A stretch of 29,491 bases of DNA from assembly GCA_964058805.1 (NCBI GenBank), contig CAXKVV010001600.1, positions 1-29,491 on the forward strand, given 5' to 3'. Within the stretch, counting starts at the first letter, position 1, and every line of letters starts with the position of its first letter. The notes beneath the pieces are model-generated. The model was not told the origin of the DNA and ran no database searches. It worked only from the letters and a program-made list of their open reading frames with translations. The stretch comes from Schoenoplectus triqueter. Its lineage: Eukaryota > Streptophyta > Magnoliopsida > Poales > Cyperaceae. The position numbers and the translations under genes are program-made. Positions 1 to 9,717 of the stretch are shown piece after piece.

Positions 1-102
1 GCATGGAACTTATAGTTTCCAACGTGTAAGCGTGGGATGATTTAAATTGAACATTCAAATACGATATTAAAATTAAGAGTTAGAATTAGTATATTTGAGT
101 TA

Positions 103-562
103 CTAGCTATATACTCGCGCGTTGCAGCATACTCTTTTATTTAAACATTAAAATATTATAAGATAAAAAATTCACATTTATCTAATATTAAATTATAAAT
201 TTACCAAATTATAGAGAAAACCTATAATAAAGACTATATTTAATCTTGGATGAGATTTTTGCACAATATGAGTTAATGATTCATAATTTTTATGGTAAGA
301 AAAATAAATTATTCTAACATATATTATCATCATTAATTTCTTATCAAATATGCACAATGTTGCTAAATAAAAAATAATATTATGAAAATAATAGTATATA
401 AGGGAAAGAAATGGAGAGAAAGAGGGGATCAATGGACGCGATCACATACGTTCGATCAACCAAAAATAAATATTATCCGTCTAATTGAAGGATAAAATGA
501 GTATAATAAAAAATTACCATGATAAAAAATGGACCCTGCAATTTTAGATGCTTTATATAATA
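103..562 (-). mobile_element. Non-autonomous Helitron, unit 1 of a tandem pair
   Basis: Read on the minus strand, the element ends in CTAG followed by T, and a GC-rich patch (GCAACGCGCG) lies just before the end, as in Helitron 3' ends. The unit is about 460 bp and matches 563-1041 nearly base for base. Its 5' end is clipped to TATTATATAAAGC where it abuts the next unit's CTAG. No Rep/helicase coding is present; short ORFs inside it, such as the one at 193-432, are not conserved features. Confidence 0.75.
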
Positions 563-1041
563 CTAGCTATATACCTGCGCGTTGCAGCAGACTTTTTTAT
601 TTAAACATTAAAATATTATAAGATAAAAAAATCATATTTTCTAATATTAAATTATAAATTCACCAAATTATAGAGAAAACTTATAATAAAGACTATATTT
701 AATCTTGATGAGATTTTTGCACAATATGAGTTAATGATTCATGATTTTTGTGGCAAGAAAAGTAAATTATTCTAACATATATTATCACCATTAATTTCTT
801 ACCAAATATGCACAAAGTTGCTAAATAAAAAAATAATATTATGAAAATAATAGTATATAAGGGAAATAAATGGAGAGAAAGAGTGGATCAATGAACGCGA
901 TCACATACGTTCGATCAACCAAAAATAAATATTATCCGTCTAATTGAGGGATAAAATTGGTATAATAAAAAATTATCATGATAAAAAATGGACCATCCAA
1001 TTCTTAGATGCTTTATATAATAGTATAGATTATAGTATAGA
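563..1041 (-). mobile_element. Non-autonomous Helitron, unit 2 of a tandem pair
   Basis: On the minus strand it starts with TCTATACTATAATCTATACT, a typical plant Helitron 5' start (TC) that is itself doubled, and ends with CTAG at 563-566. The right junction is A/T. The duplicate at 25726/25727 has the unoccupied sequence GAGTTA^TTAGG, so the pair 103-1041 entered between A and T without a target duplication, which is the Helitron hallmark. No transposase is encoded. Confidence 0.8.
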
Positions 1042-2960
1042 TTAGGTTATTTGGTCCCAACATATTTCATCACAGAGTCATTTAGAGATATTACCATTTT
1101 ATTAAAAATGTTACCATTTATTGATACCTTTATGGTGCCGTTAGTATCAAATATATAAATACCGAACTACAGCAAAGATGTACAGTTACTCCTAATATTA
1201 CAATCAACAAATACTCTCTTATAAAATCAACATATGTAATTAAATAGTTCAAATTGGAATGTACAGGTGAATTATACAAATGCGATATATCGCCGAGTCA
1301 TATATAGGTCGCGAAAATTTACCTGTAGATATCAAGTCAAAATAGAAAACTAGAAGGAAACAATAAAATATGAAATTCAATTAACCTGATTACCAACAAA
1401 TTAAATTCCTTGGAGGCGGATGCTCTGTCTCTAGCTACTGCCACATCGGAGGAGTCTCCAGTATATATGAGGTGCGTGTCCTTTATAGTATTTTACGGAC
1501 GCTAAAATAATTATTTATGAATTTAAACCGTCAAATTTATGTGATAATAAGAGCGATCAAAATAATGACGATTTAAATTCACGAAATAGTTACTTGACGG
1601 ACATAGAGGATGCGAATTTCCTGTACCATCCTTACCAAGACCATGGTTATTGCATTACTACTAGAGATTGCATGACAGCTGCCCCAAATGATTTTTTTAT
1701 TGACAGAAATAATAATACGTTAATTTATGAATTTAACATTAAGCACTTAACGCGTTAATTTATTAAGAGTAAATACAAAAGCAGATTACTTTAACCACAA
1801 ATTTGCCCCCTTTCTTCAAGAAGAAGACATATTATTGATATTGGGGTTGTAACTCGGATATTAATCTAATATAGTTCTCAAATAAATAATTAAAAATATA
1901 AATTTTAAATATATTTAATAAATTTTTATATTACAGAAAATTTAAATATAGTTTTTTAAATATAAATATATATAATAGAAATTATAAATAATATAATTAA
2001 ACATGTGATAATCTATAAAAAAAGGTCATAAAAATTTGGAACATCTTAGGAGTTGAAATTTTACCTTAAAAATATTACATACAGTACTTTAATAAGAAGA
2101 GAAGAAGAGAGAAAAATTATATATGAACCATTAAATTTAAGTACATGAAAAGATTTAAACAAAATCAGTAGTAAAATTTTTTTAATGATGTGACATGTGT
2201 GAGAGATTAAAACACTTAACTCTCTTTATAAATTATACTGTTGTTTACCAATTTTAAGTTTGATAAGGTTTAAATAAAAATTTGTGATATGAGTGGGTGC
2301 TACACTTCCCTTCGTTCTCTGTTCTTTGTTTAATGCACATGAAGATGTGAAAAAAAATGTGGAAAGACTCTGTGGTGGAATTCAATTCAAATTAAATTTG
2401 TCATGTAATCCTAGCGATACTGAGTCATATTTACCGACGTAGTTAATATATATTAGAAGAAATGCGAAAATGTCAAGGTGCATTCAGTAGCACAACTTGA
2501 ATTTACGGTAAATTCAATATTAAATACGCCTGTTAACTTTCATGCTTTGAATAACTTAAATTTACTGGTATATTCCATCCAATTTCACATGTGAGATTTT
2601 CTATAAATAGAGCATCGTGGAATCAGCGTTCTGTGTGTTTTGAAATAAGAGAGATAAATAAGAAAAAAAAAGTAAATTAAGAACTGTTTGAATAGATCTG
2701 TACATTTGTTCATGCAACAATTTTCAGAACAGTTTGAATAGATCTGTACATTTGTTCATATTTGCTTTATGTTACTTAATCTCATTTATCCAAAATATGA
2801 ACTGATAACGATCATTTTTTTTGAGTTAGTGTTGGCGATTGGCCTACTGCAATTTCTATTAATTAAAATAAAAAAAGAACATATAGAAATGAAGAAGTCA
2901 AGAATTCACAATGATTTTAACCGTCAAATGCTAGTACTTTAATGCTATAATCCTATTAAT
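1042..2960. other. Intergenic duplicated sequence, no gene seen
   Basis: AT-rich sequence with no supported gene. It holds one copy of a dispersed block (about 1243-1360, containing the core CATATATA and CGCGAAA) that recurs at about 5391, 9774, 13551, 23040 and 25915. A short direct repeat of about 33 bp (CAGTTTGAATAGATCTGTAC and onward) occurs around 2686-2718 and again at 2728-2758. The whole stretch is repeated at 25727-27650. Confidence 0.6.
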
Positions 2961-3050
2961 ACGTATCTTGTGGTGTCAAAGTTCCATTACGTCTCTAGTA
3001 GGATTACATTTTTCAGTAGGTTCCCCTGTTCCCTTGCTGATCCCTGGGAC

Positions 3051-3293
3051 TCAACTGAGTTGCGCTCCTTTCATATCATCAGACAGTATTGCCGGCCAAG
3101 TAACATGGTTAGTCGTAAGGCGGACAAACATCCATTTGTCAGGTACCGTTGGCCTGCATAGTCCCTGTATACAAATAAGGTGGTTAGCAGACTCAGTTAT
3201 CTGCGTGTGGCTGTCAGTGGTATGTAATCTGTTGTGCAAGAGAAGCCACATGAAAGTTTTTCTCTTGGGTGGCACCTGAATTTCCGAAACCAT
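3051..3293 (-). pseudogene. LINE retrotransposon remnant: reverse-transcriptase zinc-binding (zf-RVT) region
   Basis: The minus-strand reading begins MVSEIQVPPKRKTFMWLLL and continues with HNRLHTTD, the signature that opens the zinc-binding domain after the reverse transcriptase in plant LINE ORF2 proteins. A degenerate C..GLC.P section and NHVTWPAIL follow, corresponding to the end of that domain. Only about 80 codons are open, ending in a TGA that reads TGT in the duplicate at 27664-27981. No RT core or endonuclease is found nearby, so this is a fragment. Confidence 0.75.
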
Positions 3294-3299
3294 TTAATT

Positions 3300-3480
3300 T
3301 GAGATGCCATGATCAGAGGCGGAGGGAGGGTTGGACGAGCCGGGACTTGACCCCTCAAGTTCTCAAAAGTTAGTTAAATTGAGTAGTTATTGAATAATTT
3401 TAGAAATAAAATTTAAGATTTCGCCGTCTGACCCCCAATCCCTTTAATACTGGTACCGCCCTGCCCAGAATGTCGGGTCA
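3300..3480. repeat. Possible transposon end fragment with GGCGGAGGGAGGG
   Basis: The segment starts with AGAGGCGGAGGGAGGG and contains TTGACCCCTC and GCCGTCTGACCCCC. It is more GC-rich than its surroundings. A similar motif in the opposite sense (TAGATCCGCCCCCGC) lies near 13529-13543. Such motifs are common at ends of plant non-autonomous elements, but I could not define borders or a target duplication. It is also present in the duplicate, near 28005-28160. Confidence 0.3.
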
Positions 3481-4193
3481 ACGAGGCATCCGTAAGCTGA
3501 TTTAGAAGAGAATTGGTTGGTCATCGGTCATCTGGTTGCTCGACAATCATAAATTTTATTATCTCTATCTTTTGTATATCAAACAAAACACATACTATAG
3601 ACAGCATTCGATCAACTTCGTTTTTTATTTCGCTTTTAATTAAAAATATCTTTTCATTTTCTTTTCGTTACCTGAAGTTCCACACTTATGTTCTGTGCTA
3701 AGAACTGTGAGCATTCTAAATTTCAAGGAAGCGCTAGATCGATATCAGGAAATTGAGTGTTTATAACTCATAAGCTTCTCTTAAAACATTCTGATCGGTG
3801 GGCCCCAATTCAACATTTAAGGTTAGTTCTCTCTTTGCCTTTTTATTTCTCCCCTGTATCTCAAAGTGGGCCGAGATATGGGCTCGTTTAATCAACAAGG
3901 ACCTTATCATAGTGTGCCGAGATAAAGAAAGTACAGTACAATAATTAATAACACTTTTTGCTTTTATACAATATGAAACAATATACTTACAGCTACAAAT
4001 ACACAGAAATATCATAGATGTTTAACCGAAAAGACATGATGAGCATGGTATCATACAGATATATCTATATAGAACTGGGGAAAATAAAATAAAATAATGG
4101 TATAACAGATGGAACATTTTATGAACTATTTACACATGTACAAATTCCCAATATGACTACTGCATCTTCCTGTGATTTTTCTGAAACTTCAAT

Positions 4194-4244
4194 TCATTTG
4201 TTGCAAATGCATGACCTTATTTTGCAACGGCCATTCCCGGGACA
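4194..4244 (-). pseudogene. Truncated type A small Cys-rich peptide gene (copy 1)
   Basis: Only the end of exon 2 survives, reading CPGNGRC then KIRSCICNK and a TGA stop at 4194-4196. It is identical in protein to the end of the intact copy at 28890-28955. Homology ends exactly after the codon for the first core Cys. The rest of exon 2, the intron, exon 1 and the promoter are replaced by unrelated AT-rich sequence (GCCTTTAGTGGTTATGAG and onward). The 3' flank, about 3900-4193, is intact. The copy should be non-functional. Confidence 0.8.
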
Positions 4245-5390
4245 GCCTTTAGTGGTTATGAGAAACAATTAATGCAGTCAACATATATTAATATAAGTTA
4301 TATATATATATATATATGCAAGGAACTTTTCTTTACAAATTAAGATGTTTTGAAGAGAGCTGTTTGTTTACACACAGAATTTGGGGTTTAGGAGTTTTTT
4401 TATTATTTAGGATCATATGAATATTGCTCTCTTATTCAAATGAATTTGGAACTTTTTTATGGTTATTCAAGTTTATGAAAATTTTGTTTAAAGTAGAAAA
4501 TCAGGGAAAATTTTCCGGGTAATTTATTTTCTTTTTGGAAAAGTATTTGTTCATTATTATTTTTTATGAGGATGTGTACCCAAAAGGTAGTGAATAATAG
4601 TAAAGATACTCTTTTTGGCATGATATTTGATATATGTAAATTCTTCACTTGCTTTTCAATTCCCACTTCTTTTTAAAAAAATAAAATTTGATTGTAATAT
4701 TACTGTAGCATAGCTATGGAATAATGGTAATATCCATATTCCTATAACTAGCAGTGCGGGTTTGAGACTTAGAAGGGAAAAGACAATATTAATTACTCGA
4801 TATTTTATATTATTTTCTTTTTCAATCTTCAATTTCAGAGACTATGATTCGGGGCTTTTTTTGTACATTCTATGTATTTATTTTTAAATTCCAGGGGCAT
4901 AAAGGTCTCACTGTGGGTTCTGTTTGGCAGATAAAATTATCCCTCAAAATTAAATTGTTTATTTAGTTAGCGGAAAATTCTTACCAAAAATATTATGGTA
5001 AGAAAGGGTTGGTCAATTTCTATGCTTTGTGCGTTTTGTGCTTCTGATGAAATCATTGATTACTTGTTGGTTATATGTTATGTCAGCTTTAATTTTTGAA
5101 ATAATTTTAATAGGTATATTACCAGGGAAATTTTCTTGATTTTGGATTCTTCCCGAGCCGTGTGCAATCTACAGCTTCTTTAGATTCTAGTATTAGAGAA
5201 TTTATTCAGCCTTTACGTGTTTATGGTTGACATATAAAATTTTTGAAATTTAGTAATTTTTCAAGGATCTTCATTTCATTCCGTAAGATCATTTTATTCT
5301 GATGTTTGATGTTTCCGAAAAAAAAATGAAAATCGAGAACTAATTTCATCTGTTTTTATAAAAAAAATATTTAGAAAGTGAATGTGTGGG
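4245..5390. other. AT-rich spacer, no gene seen
   Basis: Unrelated to the other copies for most of its length. A short patch near 4270 (AATTAATGCAGTCAAC) resembles the upstream flank of copy 3 near 12899. CAAGGAACTTTTCTTTA near 4319 matches the sequence at about 13336. This suggests a deletion or rearrangement removed about 1 kb of the original promoter region of copy 1. No ORF here has support. Confidence 0.5.
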
Positions 5391-5460
5391 ATGGATTTAA
5401 TTTGGACATTCAATTACGGTAATTAAATAGTTGAAATTGGGACTTACTACGTGAATACAT

Positions 5461-5523
<63 letters not shown>

Positions 5524-5600
5524 CTAAGTCGTATATAAATCACGAAATTCATACCCGTACACGTCAAGTCAAAGTAGAAAATTAGAAGGAAAAACAGTAA
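5391..5600. repeat. Dispersed intergenic block, copy at 5.4 kb
   Basis: This block (ATGGATTTAATTTGGACATT ... TATATAAATCACGAAATT ... AGAAAATTAGAAGGAAA) recurs at about 1243, 9774, 13551, 23040 and 25915. It lies roughly 0.7-1.9 kb upstream of most peptide genes. Reading frames across it are not conserved between copies, so it is treated as non-coding. The 13551 copy is the closest match. Confidence 0.7.
5464..5521. repeat. (TA)n microsatellite, about 29 units
   Basis: An uninterrupted TA run lies inside the dispersed intergenic block. The paralogous position at 13620-13630 has only a few bases here, so the run is a local expansion. Confidence 0.95.
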
Positions 5601-5851
5601 ACTATTTATATATGTGAAAGTCAATTAATCACCAAAAAACTTGATTAATTATGATTCTTCAACCCGCCAAATTAAAAAAAAAAATCCTCGTCAGTACCGG
5701 ATTTTCTGCCACCTAGTACGAATCTCCAGGCCAAGACCATGATTAATGCATTTTACTAGTAGAAATTGCTTGCAAGCTGGTGGGATTTTTCTTATTGATT
5801 GGAAAATAACACACTTATTTAATAATTCAATAACTGGTATATAAAAAAATA

Positions 5852-6070
5852 GGGTGAGGTTGGCAACTAATAATTTTTTGATAACCTTGACAATCAAGCT
5901 CATATAAATATAAATTCATCGAAAATCTCAAAATGAAAAAAAAATTACAAATATATTTTTAAACTTATGGATTGATTGTGATTTAATTTTGCATGCAATT
6001 GAAGTGTCATTTGATATTTTATCAAAGCCTATTAAAATTATATGATAATTTTAATGGTTTAAATTTAATA
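5852..6070. mobile_element. Half of a fold-back MITE, shared with 14583-14947
   Basis: It begins GGTGAGGTTGGCAACTAATA and runs through GACAATCAAGCTCATATAAA, matching the left half of the fold-back element at 14583. Both follow the same flank (CACTTATTTAATAATTCAA), so the insertion predates duplication of the block. The right arm is lost here. Confidence 0.6.
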
Positions 6071-6444
6071 GTGTCTCGGTACATAAAATAAATTACTTAT
6101 TACCATAAAATAAATGTATCGAGCGATACGACGTGAATTGTAATTCAGAGAAGATTCACTAAAGATTCGTCTGATTAATTCGTATCTTGAATGGTACGAT
6201 ACTGACTACCAGCAAAGATCTTTTCCTGTTACTTATTTTCTATAACCTTCAAATTTTTAAAAAATCAGCAAGCAAATTGAGTTGCATTTTGTAAACTGTG
6301 GATAGCTCACATGAAAATATATTGAAATAACATGTATTAATTTTCAGAAGCTAACAATTATGTCGGAATCGGATGGAAGTTTCCAGTATTGCTGGAAAAA
6401 TCAGGATTTTGGCCGACTGTGATTTTATCAACTCACTTATTTAT

Positions 6445-6874
6445 GAGCGATTTTTTATTATAATTATTTAAATTATCTTAATTTTAATAATAAAAGTGAT
6501 AAAACAAATATTTTAAGAATATAAATGATAGCATACCACTGTTAGTGGCGTGTTGTAAAGGCATCTCTGTCAGTGGCGTTTTTTATTTTTTGTTTTATTT
6601 TTTAGTTATTTTTTTAAAAATCGAAAGACGTCAGTAGGAGTAATATTTTTCTCACTGACGCTAGGATCAAGTAGCCACTCTAAGTTCTTTTTTTTTAAAA
6701 AGAACTAAAAGTCGTCACTCCTAATGGCATGTTTGCACAAATGCACAGTAAGACTGATGCGTTTATATTGCATCACTGACAGTGTCGCGTTACCATTTGT
6801 ATTCTTAAAATTTAATTTTTATCACTCTTAGTATTAAATTAGAATTATTTAAATAATTATTATAAAAAAAACTG
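6445..6874. mobile_element. Fold-back MITE, Mutator-like (family with GCCACT palindromes)
   Basis: Long imperfect inverted arms are visible: ATTATAATTATTTAAATTAT on the left and AATTATTTAAATAATTATTA on the right. The flanks are CTTATTTAT (6436-6444) and CTTCTTTAT (6875-6883), a 9 bp target duplication with one mismatch, which points to a Mutator-type element. Internal modules such as CCACTGTTAGTGGCG and CACTGACAGTGTCGCG relate it to the element at 16254-16603. No coding capacity is seen. Confidence 0.75.
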
Positions 6875-6883
6875 CTTCTTTAT

Positions 6884-7632
6884 CGTTGATGCGTCTATGT
6901 GTGGTTACATTAAGATTTTGCTTTTCCGATTTCGACGAGGAAAGGAATGAAATGAAAAGAGAAATAGTAAAAAAAAAAGATTCAATTCAAGGACAGTTTA
7001 CTTTTTCATCACTCTTGTTCACCCTCGTTCTTCCTCTACGGAGCACAGCCTAAAAGCACATTTGCTCATATGATGAAATGTGCGAAAAGTTCTCTTCGGC
7101 CAAATATATATTTCAATCCTGGAAGAGTGGCAGTTTTTGTAAATATATATGATTTGAACAAACCAAAACGTAATTGCAACTCGTATTTTAATTGGAGACA
7201 TTACATGAAACGAGTCATGTTGGATAAAATTAAAAACATTAATTTTCAATTATTGAAGCTAGCAAATGTAGATATGATGTAGACCATGCAAGATATTTTA
7301 TATTTTCTTAATTAATTCAAGTAGTATAATCTATACAATTCATTTGATTAACTAAAATTTAATACATTTATTGGAAGTACAATACATTAATTAATATAAG
7401 CACGATGTGCGTTTTATCCAATCTGAAACAAGATAAATTACATACTTGCAGATACAAATGGCAATATCATAAACAACCAAAAACAAAGAGGCACGGGTAC
7501 ATATATGGATATATCTATACAGAACTGAAAAAAAAACTGGAACATTTTAATTATATATTTACACATATATACAAACAAATGATGAGTTGATCTCCCTATA
7601 AGTACTGCATCTTCCTGAGATTTTTTCAAATT
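6884..7632. other. 3' flank of copy 2; conserved in copy 4, non-coding
   Basis: The stretch matches 16730-17270 plus 17660-17800. The part nearest the gene, about 7380-7632, matches the 3' flank of copy 4 closely, including the A/T-rich stretch after the stop. It likely contains the 3' UTR and poly(A) site of copy 2. A 70-codon plus-strand ORF at 7070-7282 is broken by frameshifts in the paralogous copy near 16822, so it is not annotated as a gene. Confidence 0.55.
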
Positions 7633-7869
7633 TTAAGTAAGTTTGTTGTGAATGCATGTCCTTATTTTGCAACGCTCTTTCCCTTGACATGAGGGACGAT
7701 TTATCTGCCAAATTAATTTAGCAATTCTTCATCAGTTGTTGCTTCAATTTATCTTGTTACGAAAATACTAGCAAGCAAGAAAAAAATTAAATGTTGTTAA
7801 TTTAAGAGAGTTGGATATATATATCTTTACCAGTGGTTTAGCTGGCCTCGGTCGACAAAGAGAGCTCAT
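7633..7869 (-). CDS. Small Cys-rich peptide gene, type B (copy 2)
   Basis: Two-exon model on the minus strand: exon 1 at 7831-7869, GT..AG intron 7705-7830 (126 bp, phase 0), exon 2 at 7633-7704 with a TAA stop. The product is 36 residues: exon 1 reads MSSLCRPRPAKPL, and exon 2 starts INRPSC, continues QGKERC and KIRTC and ends IHNKLT. It has one N-terminal Cys and three core Cys; His sits where type A copies have a fourth core Cys. It is strongly basic with no signal peptide or membrane segment. A TATA box lies at 8008-8017. Unlike the other copies, QG replaces PG in the core. The family and function are not recognised. The case for coding rests on frame and Cys conservation with the four other intact copies. 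An alternative is a structured non-coding transcript. Confidence 0.62.
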
Positions 7870-8007
7870 CTTTTTATCTTGAAAAGATGTTAGTTTATAA
7901 TCTATTTCTCTCTCTTACAATTACTATGTGCTAGCTAGCTTCTTTATGTTTCCTTTTCCTTATCTGTTGCAACTCAAGTCCCCACAGAGAACTGATTTAG
8001 GGCAGCT

Positions 8008-8017
8008 CTATTTATAG
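8008..8017 (-). promoter_or_regulatory. TATA box of copy 2
   Basis: CTATAAATAG on the minus strand, 139 bp before the ATG. The same motif occurs at the matching place before copies 4, 5 and 6, and with one change before copy 3. Confidence 0.75.
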
Positions 8018-9335
8018 AGAAATCTCAGTTAATATGCTTGAATTTGTATGGAATTTTATGGTAAATTTCATGCGTCTCTAAAAGCATGCATGCTGGAGTC
8101 GCTATTATTTTGACTGATTTCTCATTTCTATTCAAAAGTCAGAAATATTCAGTCACATTTACAAAGAATTTCTTAGGATGCAGGATACTTCAACAAATCA
8201 ATTTATTAATGTAAATCACCCTTCATACATATTAATTCCATATGTACATCTCATCTTAATTAATTTGTAATGGAAAATTCACAGGTATGGGCCCAGGAAG
8301 ATTGCCTTTAAGAGCGAGAGAGAAATATTTTAAAACAATATCAATTAGGACATGAGGTCTAAATTGACTCAGACCTGTCTTAATAATTTAATTTTATGGT
8401 TGGTAGTAATTAATTAATTGAATGTACGCTGAAGTCTTATATCGCACAGCAATTAATACAGAGCAAAGTTCGTTCGCTTGGGGATATTAGCAATCAACAC
8501 ATTATTTGAATGTTCGTCGATTTTGTCCTGTGATATAAAAAAAAGGTTAGCTCATATTTTGATGGGAAAATACATATGAAAAATTCTTTTAAAATGAGAC
8601 GAATATCCTTCGCTAGCTAAAAAAATAGTTTTTTTTTTCTGATTATCTCGATCTCACTAATCCAGAAACTTTACTTTTAAAATGCACGTACATGAAAAAC
8701 CTAGATTAATTACTGACAACCACATTTAAAAAAAATATTTTCACTGTTAATTTTTAAAATATGCATTAATTTATCGTTTAAAAAATATCAATATAAAACT
8801 AACAATCAATTAACGGGCCTCGTTAATTATGGTATTCCACATGAATATATTTTGTCATTTTTTTCATCATTGTATATAATATAGCCGATGCATGATTTCT
8901 TGTATCGGAAATCTAAAATATTAGATGAAAAATGTATATATTTGAAGACCAAAATAAATATGCATTACTTTATTGTATTAATTGGTCTCGTAATTTGCTG
9001 ATTATATTTTTGAAATTTTGTGATAGGACGCCTATCACATTAAAAGATAACTTAAATTAATTATTTGAAGATTAATATTTAAATTTGTCAATTTGAAAAA
9101 GAAAAGTTTGTTTGTAAACTATAACTTTAGAAATAAATGTATTATTCGGACGTTTCTCTTAGTGGCTAGCAAGAAACGAATTAAATCTGGTGAGCAACAT
9201 AGCCGCAGTGGAAGTTTACAAGAAATTAACGCAAATATATTTCATCAGTCAAACTTCAACCCACCGATCGAGTTTGTAGTTGTCGGGGTGTTGACTATTC
9301 ACTCGTGTACACACCTTTTTTGATATTTAAATTAA
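8018..9335. other. Upstream region of copy 2
   Basis: No gene seen. About 8018-8940 matches 18184-18935 upstream of copy 4, with gaps, so the two type B genes share a promoter region. It includes the short upstream motif at 8464-8492. An ORF at 9093-9323 has no homologous frame elsewhere and is not supported. Confidence 0.55.
8464..8492. promoter_or_regulatory. Shared upstream motif, copy 2
   Basis: AAAGTTCGTTCGCTTGGGGA followed by TATTAGCAA. Closely related sequences sit 0.45-0.6 kb upstream of copies 3, 4 and 5, within flanks that otherwise differ between subtypes. This suggests a regulatory site; no specific factor is assigned for the type B version. Confidence 0.4.
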
Positions 9336-9717
9336 GGAAGGGATCACTTGATTATCTTGATAATTTTGATAGTAAAATTTTAATTATTATGAAAAAAACT
9401 TAAAAATAGATTTTTTTATAAATATATTTTTCTACTTATAGATTGATAGTGATTCAAATTTTATATAATTTCATTATTGTTTGATAATTCATCAAAAACC
9501 GTTAAATTATACCCGTTACAAATTGTATAAAATTTTAATGGTCCTTGATGAAGCATCAAACGATAATAAAATTACATGAAATTTAAATCACCATCATCTA
9601 TAACTAGAAGAACATAACTATAATATTTTTTTTCTATTTTTAAGATTTTTTGAGTATTTATTTAAAAATTTATTGACAAGATTGTCAAAAATAATCCATT
9701 ATCAAATGATCCCACCC
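9336..9717. mobile_element. Fold-back MITE with 10 bp target duplication
   Basis: The 382 bp element starts GGAAGGGATCACTTGATTAT and ends, on the opposite strand, GGGTGGGATCATTTGATAAT. It is bounded by perfect TTTAAATTAA direct repeats at 9326-9335 and 9718-9727. The arms pair along most of the length around a centre with ATCAAA and TTTGAT repeats. The TSD length and TIRs fit a Mutator-derived MITE. No ORF. Confidence 0.85.

Larger units (their letters stand above)
1..4244. repeat. Left copy of recent segmental duplication
   Basis: Apart from a Helitron insertion at 103-1041, this stretch matches 25624-28940 in the same orientation almost base for base. In the roughly 480 bases from 3001 I count about four substitutions. 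Small indels occur, for example one A near 2098. Homology begins at the first base of the window, so the duplication probably extends beyond it. It stops abruptly at 4244, inside exon 2 of a small peptide gene, while the right copy continues through an intact gene. The content is mostly non-coding, with a LINE remnant at 3051-3293 and the 3' flank of the peptide gene at about 3900-4193. Confidence 0.93.

Noticed and set aside
193..432. 79-codon minus-strand ORF inside the Helitron
   Set aside because: Lies in a non-autonomous element; AT-rich composition and no motif suggest a chance ORF.
2968..3279. 103-codon plus-strand ORF, duplicated at 27656-27967
   Set aside because: Opposite-strand shadow of the LINE zf-RVT remnant; identity between copies follows from the segmental duplication, and the protein shows no known motif.
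5640..5790. Possible second small gene in the conserved patch with CCATGGTTAATGCATTACTA-like text (also near 1650 and 14470)
   Set aside because: Neither strand gives a frame shared by the three copies; stops and indels fall at different places.
7070..7282. 70-codon plus-strand ORF downstream of copy 2
   Set aside because: The paralogous sequence near 16822 has frameshifting indels, so the frame is not maintained.
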